This document shows, piece after piece, positions 58,735 through 64,000 of a stretch of 64,000 bases of DNA. The notes under the pieces were generated by a model. The model worked only from the letters and a program-made list of their open reading frames with translations. It searched no databases and was not told the DNA's origin. This DNA comes from Defluviicoccus sp046348835 (lineage in GTDB: Bacteria > Pseudomonadota > Alphaproteobacteria > Rhodospirillales > Defluviicoccaceae). Both the position numbers and the translations under genes were made by a program. The stretch spans positions 186,001 through 250,000 of the forward strand of contig JAXMDM010000002.1 in the NCBI GenBank assembly GCA_046348835.1, given 5' to 3'. Position 1 is the first letter of the stretch, and each line of letters starts with the position of its first letter.

Positions 58735-59403
58735 TCAGCGACCAGATGGCACGGAGGATCGTGTCTGTCCCGCCGCCGTTACCACCGCGACATCGTCGGC
58801 GAGACGACCGCTGAGATCGGCGAGCGTTCCGCTCATTGCGGCGACGATGGCTTCGTACGACGAATCGGCCACCGGCCTGGTGAAGGTGCCATCGGTAACC
58901 AGCACCGCCGGCCGCGCCGCCCGATCGTAAATCTGCCAGCGGGCGACAAGTGTCGCCGATCCCGTTTGGTCGGCATCGAACCGGGTGACCTCGACCGCGA
59001 TGCGATAGTCGAAGGCGGTCCCGCTAACCTGCGGAAAGCCGACGACGCGGTCTCCCGGGAGAGCGGCCGCGACGCCCTCGACGAGAACGCGGGGAACCAT
59101 GTCGTTGAGGGGGCCTGCCCACTGGTCGTAGGGGGCCAGCTTTACCGCATAGGCGCTTTCCCGGGTGACGATCTGGGGCCGGTCGACGTAGTCGGGCAGC
59201 GTCACCGGGCCGAGGGCGACGACCAGCGGGGACCGCTTCGGCAGCGGAGTCATGGCCGCGGTGGGGGTCGCGCCGGCGAGCGTATAGAAGTTGGTCGGAG
59301 GCGAACTGGCGCAGCCGGCCACCGCGGCCGATACCGCCATGATCACGACCGCGCTGCGGGTGCAGGCCAGTAGCGAAGGGATCGAAGGAATCGAGGGCAT
59401 CAC
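58735..59403 (-). CDS. pqiC: PqiC-type ABC-associated lipoprotein
   Basis: 222 residues. Signal peptide with lipobox SAAVAGCASSPP, then the PqiC family: TNFYTLAG, VVALGPVTLPDYVDRPQIV, YAVKLAPYDQWAGPLNDMVPRVL, AYDYRIAVEVTRFD-type strand (FDYRIAVEVTRFDAD). PqiC sits on the outer membrane and completes the PqiABC envelope lipid-transport bridge. Start overlaps pqiB (59400-59403, ATGA-type). Confidence 0.85.
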   Translation of the reverse strand: MMPSIPSIPSLLACTRSAVVIMAVSAAVAGCASSPPTNFYTLAGATPTAAMTPLPKRSPLVVALGPVTLPDYVDRPQIVTRESAYAVKLAPYDQWAGPLNDMVPRVLVEGVAAALPGDRVVGFPQVSGTAFDYRIAVEVTRFDADQTGSATLVARWQIYDRAARPAVLVTDGTFTRPVADSSYEAIVAAMSGTLADLSGRLADDVAVVTAAGQTRSSVPSGR

Positions 59404-61055
59404 GGCTGCTCCGGAAGCGGCTTGCCGAGGATCAGGGCGTTGGGATGGCGCTCGAGGAAATCGGCGAGGACGCGCAGCGAGCGCGCCGCCATGGTCAATT
59501 CCTTCAACATCTGCGCCAGATCGTAGCGAAGAGCCGAATCATCGTTGATCACCTCCCCGGCCGAGCCGATGGTGGACGTGGCGGTCTCGAGCGTCGTCCT
59601 AGCCGCCGTCGCCGTCTTCTCCAAGGTGGCGATCAGCGGCTGGATCTGGTCCACGCCTTGCCGCAGCGATGGCGATGCCAGCAACGTTTTCGCCGCCTGC
59701 AGCGTACCCCGGGCGTCGGCAACGAGCTGATCCATCTGCGCCTTGTCCAGCTTGTCGAGGAACACCATCACCTTGTCGGTCAGCTGGTCCACCTGCGATG
59801 GCACCGTCGGCAGCACCGAAATCCCGTCTTCCATGCCGAGTGTTGCCTTCGGCGCATCCGGGAAAACACCGAGGGTGATGTTCTTTTCGCCGGTGAGGAA
59901 GCTGCTGGTGCCGAGTTGCGCCCTCATCCCGCGCTCCACCCAGCGCGAGAGGCTGGCGGCAACCGCCTGTGGCCGCGTGTCCACCCGTTCCCCCGTCACC
60001 TGCCAACGCTGGGGCTGCAAGGTGAAGGTCACCGGAATGCGGGCGGACAAACTCTTCGGATCGATCTGCAGGTGTACGTCCGTGACTTCGCCGAGTTTCA
60101 ATCCTTGGAAGACGACCGGTGCGCCGGGACTGAGCCCGGCGACGGAGCTGTCGAAATAGACGCGGAAGGGAACCTTGACCGTATACTGCGCCTGCTGGAT
60201 GGCCTCGGAGGAGGCAAACAGGGGGAACTCATGCCCTTCGTCGGCGACGACGTCGCTCCCTTCGCCGGACGACGGATTGTCAAAGGCAACGCCACCGATC
60301 AGCACCGACTGCAACGATTCCGTCCGCACCTGAACGCCGCTCCCGGACAGGCTCACGTCGATGCCGCTGGCGTTCCAGAAGTGGCTGTTATCGCGGACAA
60401 AGGAATCATAGGGGGCGCGCACGAAGGCGAAGATGCTCACCTGGTTGCCGTCGTCGTCCAATTTATAGCCAAGGACTCCGCCCACCTGCAGACCGCGGAA
60501 ATAGATGGGCGCCCCCGCCGAGACCGACCCCAGCCGGTCGGCACGTAAGGTGAAGGATTTGCCCGGCATATCCGTCTGGTAGACGGGGGGGGTGTCGAGG
60601 GCAGTAAAATGGCGCGACGGCTCGCCCTCGCCCGGCCGCATGCCGATGTACGATCCGGACAACAGCGTGCCCAGCCCGGAGACCCCGCCGGCGGTGATCC
60701 GTGCACTCTCTACCCAGAACTGGCTTCCGGCGCGGAGGACCGGTTCCGCCGACTTGTCCATTTGAGCCGTCACGACGACTTGCTTGAAGTTGTCGCTCAG
60801 GGTGACCCGATCGACCACGCCCAGTTGTACGTCGCGAAAGCGGATCGGGGTTTTGCCCGGCTCGATGCCGGACGCGGCCTCAAGGACGATGGTAATGGTA
60901 GGGCCGCGCTGCGCCCACGTCCGGTAGACGAGGAAGGCGCCGGCCACGGCGGCGACGATCGGGATCAGCCAGATCAGGGAAAACCCGCGCCGGTTCGGCG
61001 GCTTGACCTGGGCTACCGGGGGGGGCGTGTCCTCGCCTGCGGGCGGTTCATCCAT
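59400..61055 (-). CDS. pqiB: PqiB-type MCE protein (three MCE domains)
   Basis: 551 residues from ATG 61055, which overlaps the pqiA stop by eight bases; the longer start at 61112 lies inside pqiA. One N-terminal membrane helix (LIWLIPIVAAVAGAFLVYRTW), then three MCE domains beginning at GPTITIVLEAASGIEPGKTPIRFRDV (about 49-74), near SFTLRADRLGSVSAGAPIYFRG, and near VPFRVYFDSSVAGLSPGAPVVFQG. A long C-terminal coiled coil (DKVMVFLDKLDKAQMDQL) should build the periplasmic tunnel. MCE proteins carry lipids between membranes. Confidence 0.94.
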   Translation of the reverse strand: MDEPPAGEDTPPPVAQVKPPNRRGFSLIWLIPIVAAVAGAFLVYRTWAQRGPTITIVLEAASGIEPGKTPIRFRDVQLGVVDRVTLSDNFKQVVVTAQMDKSAEPVLRAGSQFWVESARITAGGVSGLGTLLSGSYIGMRPGEGEPSRHFTALDTPPVYQTDMPGKSFTLRADRLGSVSAGAPIYFRGLQVGGVLGYKLDDDGNQVSIFAFVRAPYDSFVRDNSHFWNASGIDVSLSGSGVQVRTESLQSVLIGGVAFDNPSSGEGSDVVADEGHEFPLFASSEAIQQAQYTVKVPFRVYFDSSVAGLSPGAPVVFQGLKLGEVTDVHLQIDPKSLSARIPVTFTLQPQRWQVTGERVDTRPQAVAASLSRWVERGMRAQLGTSSFLTGEKNITLGVFPDAPKATLGMEDGISVLPTVPSQVDQLTDKVMVFLDKLDKAQMDQLVADARGTLQAAKTLLASPSLRQGVDQIQPLIATLEKTATAARTTLETATSTIGSAGEVINDDSALRYDLAQMLKELTMAARSLRVLADFLERHPNALILGKPLPEQP

Positions 61056-62442
61056 GTACGGTCGCTCCGGTCCTTTGTGGCTCGCCGACGTGGCGATGAT
61101 CCGCTTCGGCAACGCTATCCGGGTTCAATCCGGCGGCGTCCCACGTCAGCCGCGGATCGAAAGACAGCGCCGCGAGCATGGTGAGGATGACGACGCCGGC
61201 GAAGGCGATGATCCCTTCTCCCGGCACGATCGAGGCAATGGAGCCCAGCTGAACCAGGGCCACCAGCAAGGTGATGACGAAGACGTCGACCATCGACCAG
61301 CGGCCGACGAACTCGTTCATTCGATAGATGCGCGTCCGGTCGCGCAGCCGCCATCGGGAGCCGACGCGGGTGGAGATGACGAGGTAGCTCATGCTGATCA
61401 GCTTCAGGACCGGGACCAGAATGCTCGCGGTGAACACGATCGCGGCCAGCGGCCACATGTTGGCCGCCACCAGTTCCTCGACGCCCCCCAAGATGGTCGA
61501 CGGCTCGCCGGAGCCGAGCGCCGAGAAGGTCATCACCGGGTAGACATTGGCCGGGATGTAAAGGATGGCGGCGGTGATCAGCAGCGCGCCGGTGCGGGAG
61601 AGACTGTTGGCCTTGCGCCGGTGCAACGCGCTACCGCAGCGCGGGCAGGCGAAGGTCTCGGGTCCGCTCTCGTCGGGCAGTCGGCAGACCAGGTGGCAGG
61701 TGTGACAGCCGACGAGCGATCGGCGCGCGCCGGCCGAAGGCCACCGCACCCGCGGGGCCTTCTTCAGCTGTTCCCACACGTCGTGCGGATCGACCGCCGA
61801 GTCGGCCAGGATCATGACCAGGATCAGTGCGACGAAGGCGAACAGGGACGCACCGAACGTCACCGTCGCCAGGTCCATCAGCTTGGTGTAGGCGACGAGC
61901 ACGCCGAGAAAAAAGATCTCCATCATCGACCACGGATGCAGCGTGTCGAAGACGCGATAGAGGAAGTGAGTCCCCGGCAGTTTGCGGTCGTAACAGAGAG
62001 GACCGACGACGGCGAGGCCGATCACGATCTTGCACAGCGGCACGATGACCACGAACAGGATCACCGCGAGCGCCACCTCCCACATACCGTCGTGATAGAT
62101 GGCCAACGCGCCCGACAGCAGGTGGCTGGACTGCACGTGCCCCTGCACCTTGAGTGTCATGAACGGAAAGGCGTTGGCCAGGACCAGCAGGATCAGGGCG
62201 GTCAGGTAGAGGACAAAGGCGCGCTGAAAGCCGCTTGGCTTATGGGCGACCAGCGCGGAGCCGCAGCGCGGACAGTGGGCGACGGCTCCTGCGGCGAGCG
62301 CCGGCATCGCTTGTAACAGATCGCATTCGTGGCAGCGGATAAGAACGACCCTGTCGTCCTCACTGGTTTTCGCCGACGACGGCATCGTGTCCTGGCTCAA
62401 CGCTGCTGGCGCAGTGGTTGCACGGGGCGGGCGAGGGGCCAT
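61048..62442 (-). CDS. pqiA: PqiA-type inner membrane protein with zinc ribbons
   Basis: 464 residues. Two tandem PqiA modules, each a zinc ribbon (CHECDLLQAM...HCPRCGSAL and CHTCHLVCRL...ACPRCGSAL) followed by about four membrane helices with LVLANAFPFMTLKVQG / ILYIPANVYPVMTFSALG. PqiA is the inner-membrane partner of PqiB. The operon order pqiA-pqiB-pqiC is complete with overlaps. Upstream, 62443-62660 is a short divergent spacer without visible motifs. Confidence 0.93.
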   Translation of the reverse strand: MAPRPPRATTAPAALSQDTMPSSAKTSEDDRVVLIRCHECDLLQAMPALAAGAVAHCPRCGSALVAHKPSGFQRAFVLYLTALILLVLANAFPFMTLKVQGHVQSSHLLSGALAIYHDGMWEVALAVILFVVIVPLCKIVIGLAVVGPLCYDRKLPGTHFLYRVFDTLHPWSMMEIFFLGVLVAYTKLMDLATVTFGASLFAFVALILVMILADSAVDPHDVWEQLKKAPRVRWPSAGARRSLVGCHTCHLVCRLPDESGPETFACPRCGSALHRRKANSLSRTGALLITAAILYIPANVYPVMTFSALGSGEPSTILGGVEELVAANMWPLAAIVFTASILVPVLKLISMSYLVISTRVGSRWRLRDRTRIYRMNEFVGRWSMVDVFVITLLVALVQLGSIASIVPGEGIIAFAGVVILTMLAALSFDPRLTWDAAGLNPDSVAEADHRHVGEPQRTGATVHG

Positions 62443-62660
62443 GAGGATACGAATACGATCAAGTGAGAGCCACTGTGCGGGCAGAGCGCACGCTAGTCGC
62501 CGTCGCGGTATCTGTCCAGCCGCTTCGGCGGCGGCTCAAGTGCTTCGTGTATTTGCATCCCTAGGCATGGCGGGGGCCGACCGCCTGCGCCGTTGACGGG
62601 AACTTGCGCGGGCATGTTACAATTTTGGGCTCGTCGGCGCGATAGGGAGATCTTCAGATT

Positions 62661-64000
62661 GTGTTGAGGGACAAAGGTCCGCGCCCGTCCGACCCGGCGA
62701 CGGAAGAGACCGGTATCGAGCCCTTCCGGCCGGCCGGCTGGCAGGCTGCCTTCGATACCGTCGTCTCCGCCATTGCCAATGGGGCTTCCATCATTCTTGT
62801 TCTTGCGCCTGCGGGCCACGGCAAGACGACGTTTCTCGGCCAGTTGAGCGCGCGCCTCGCGGCCGCGGGGCAGACCGAGGACGTGGTGATGGTCGCGCCG
62901 GAGGCGACCGGCGAGTGGCTGGCGCCGATGCTGGCTTCGCTGGCTCTGTCGCAACCGCCGCTGATCGCCGTGGACGAGGTCGAGAAAATGACCGATGCGG
63001 CGCTGCGGGATCTCCTCCTCCTGGCGACCGCTCCGGCACGGACCGGGCGTCCGGCCTCGGTCATCCTCGCCGGCGCCCCCGGCATGGCAAAACGCGTCGA
63101 GCGGCTGCTGCCGGCGAGGCAGGCGCGCAGCCTGCCGAGAGCGACGTTGGCGGCGTGGACCGAGGACGATGTTCGCGGCTATCTTCGTGCGCGGGCCGCC
63201 GCCGACGGTGGCCCGGAAGGGGTCCACCCGGATGCCGCCGCTCGCCTCGTCGACCTCACCCGGGGGCGTCCGGCCGACATCTGCCGCCTGGTGGCGGGTG
63301 ACGGCGACGAAGCCGACGGCGATGATCTACCTCCATGGGAGACGCGGCTCGCCGAGGCCCGCCCGGGCGGGGGCAATCGCCGGCCGCAGCCGGGCGACGG
63401 GATCGATGGCGGCAAGGCAAAGGAGGGAGCGAGCGAACGGACCCCGGTCGCGTACGGCCTCTCCGATGCCCGGCTGCCGCCGGTTGCGGCCCGGCTCAAT
63501 CCGCCGGCCGGTACCACCGTCGGCGTGATCGGCCTCGACACCACCCGGCCGAAACGTTCGGTTACCTCGCGGCTGGCGCCGGTGGGGTTTGTTGTTCTGT
63601 CTCTTGTCGCCGCGGGCTGGGCTCTCTGGAGCGAACGACTATCGGGGCCGGGCCACCCGCGGGGCGGGGCCACGGCGCTCTTGTCGCCGCCGCCCCCCCA
63701 GGAGACCGTACCGGCAGACCCGCCCGCCAATAACGCCGATGCGCCCGCCGCCAAGGCCGAGCCGTCGGCCCCGGCCGAACGTGTCGTCGCATCCCCGAGC
63801 GAGCCGGCTCCGTCCGCCCCGGCCGAGCGTGTCGTCGCGGAGGAACCCACCACCGCGCCGCCCACCGCATCCGGTGATATTGCCGAACTCATCGCACGCG
63901 GCGACGAACTCCTCCGCCTCGCCGATCTCAGCGCCGCCCGACAGTTCTATTTGCTGGCGGCCAGGCGCGGTGCCGCTGCCGGGCTGACCGCGGCCGCCGG
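62661..64000 (+). CDS. ExeA-like AAA ATPase with transmembrane segment and repeat tail; runs off right edge
   Basis: At least 446 residues; the 3' end is outside the window. From GTG 62661 (or TTG 62664): Walker A VLAPAGHGKTTFL (about 47-59), Walker B PPLIAVDEVEKM, and an arginine-rich sensor region (LPARQARSLPRATLAAWTEDDV), as in ExeA/GspA-type ATPases. A membrane helix follows (RLAPVGFVVLSLVAAGWALW, about 303-322), then a Pro/Ala linker with two SAPAERVVA repeats and the start of a Sel1/TPR-like helix (ARQFYLLAARRGAAAG). Suggests a cytoplasmic ATPase anchored to a periplasmic repeat domain. Divergent from pqiA. The role is unknown. Confidence 0.8.
   Translation, partial: MLRDKGPRPSDPATEETGIEPFRPAGWQAAFDTVVSAIANGASIILVLAPAGHGKTTFLGQLSARLAAAGQTEDVVMVAPEATGEWLAPMLASLALSQPPLIAVDEVEKMTDAALRDLLLLATAPARTGRPASVILAGAPGMAKRVERLLPARQARSLPRATLAAWTEDDVRGYLRARAAADGGPEGVHPDAAARLVDLTRGRPADICRLVAGDGDEADGDDLPPWETRLAEARPGGGNRRPQPGDGIDGGKAKEGASERTPVAYGLSDARLPPVAARLNPPAGTTVGVIGLDTTRPKRSVTSRLAPVGFVVLSLVAAGWALWSERLSGPGHPRGGATALLSPPPPQETVPADPPANNADAPAAKAEPSAPAERVVASPSEPAPSAPAERVVAEEPTTAPPTASGDIAELIARGDELLRLADLSAARQFYLLAARRGAAAGLTAAA

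Overview
The window comes from a high-GC alphaproteobacterium, most likely of the Rhodospirillales type. That placement rests on a PopZ-family gene between tolC and valS, the run argS / SPOR / nagZ / M50 / scpA / scpB / tatABC / serS / surE / pcm / nlpD, alphaproteobacterial RppH and ErpA proteins, and heavy GC-ending codon use. No transposase, integrase, rRNA or CRISPR array was seen. The species assignment is inference.

Layout. 0-2.7 kb: the N-terminal part of an NDP-forming acyl-CoA ligase-type protein and small conserved genes (DUF1289, DUF2934, two hypotheticals). 2.7-10.7 kb: a DSF-type (diffusible signal factor) signalling locus with an RpfF-like fatty-acid signal synthase, an RpfC-like hybrid histidine kinase, and a regulator with an RpfG-like receiver joined to PAS-PAS-GGDEF-EAL instead of HD-GYP; an alpha/beta hydrolase is divergent to the kinase. 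10.7-18.5 kb: tRNA-Asn and tRNA-Cys, a Pcm-like methyltransferase, tolC, popZ, valS, a secreted SNase-type nuclease overlapping a RadC protein with an extra N-terminal domain. 18.5-24 kb: lipoprotein, SDR, then a divergent pair (nuclease-fold protein and SIR2-TPR protein) that resembles a defence module, then a secreted beta-propeller protein.

24-29 kb is a fluoride-response island. Two fluoride (crcB-motif) riboswitches can be read directly. One, on the minus strand, has a promoter just ahead of it and an overlapping intrinsic terminator, and leads MFS transporter - crcB - DUF190 - enolase. The other, on the plus strand, ends in a hairpin able to mask the Shine-Dalgarno of an RppH-like Nudix gene; that gene carries an in-frame amber codon just after an intact Nudix box. 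A histidine phosphatase lies between the two switches.

29-39 kb: CBS protein, zinc-ribbon protein, ilvD, two orphan ABC substrate-binding proteins, a PAS/coiled-coil protein, an OmpA-type lipoprotein with a clear terminator, a gene-poor stretch, a pentapeptide-repeat protein, GFA protein, xth, a small hypothetical and erpA. 39.4-52.7 kb: a tightly packed housekeeping run (dgt-argS-SPOR-nagZ-M50-scpA-scpB, tatABC, serS-surE-pcm-nlpD) with many ATGA/GTGA overlaps. 52.8-64 kb: a TauD-type dioxygenase, a methyltransferase, a four-carbon acid-sugar operon (KdgT-like permease, DUF1537 kinase, PdxA2), a pqiABC envelope lipid-transport operon, and the start of an ExeA-like membrane ATPase running off the right edge.
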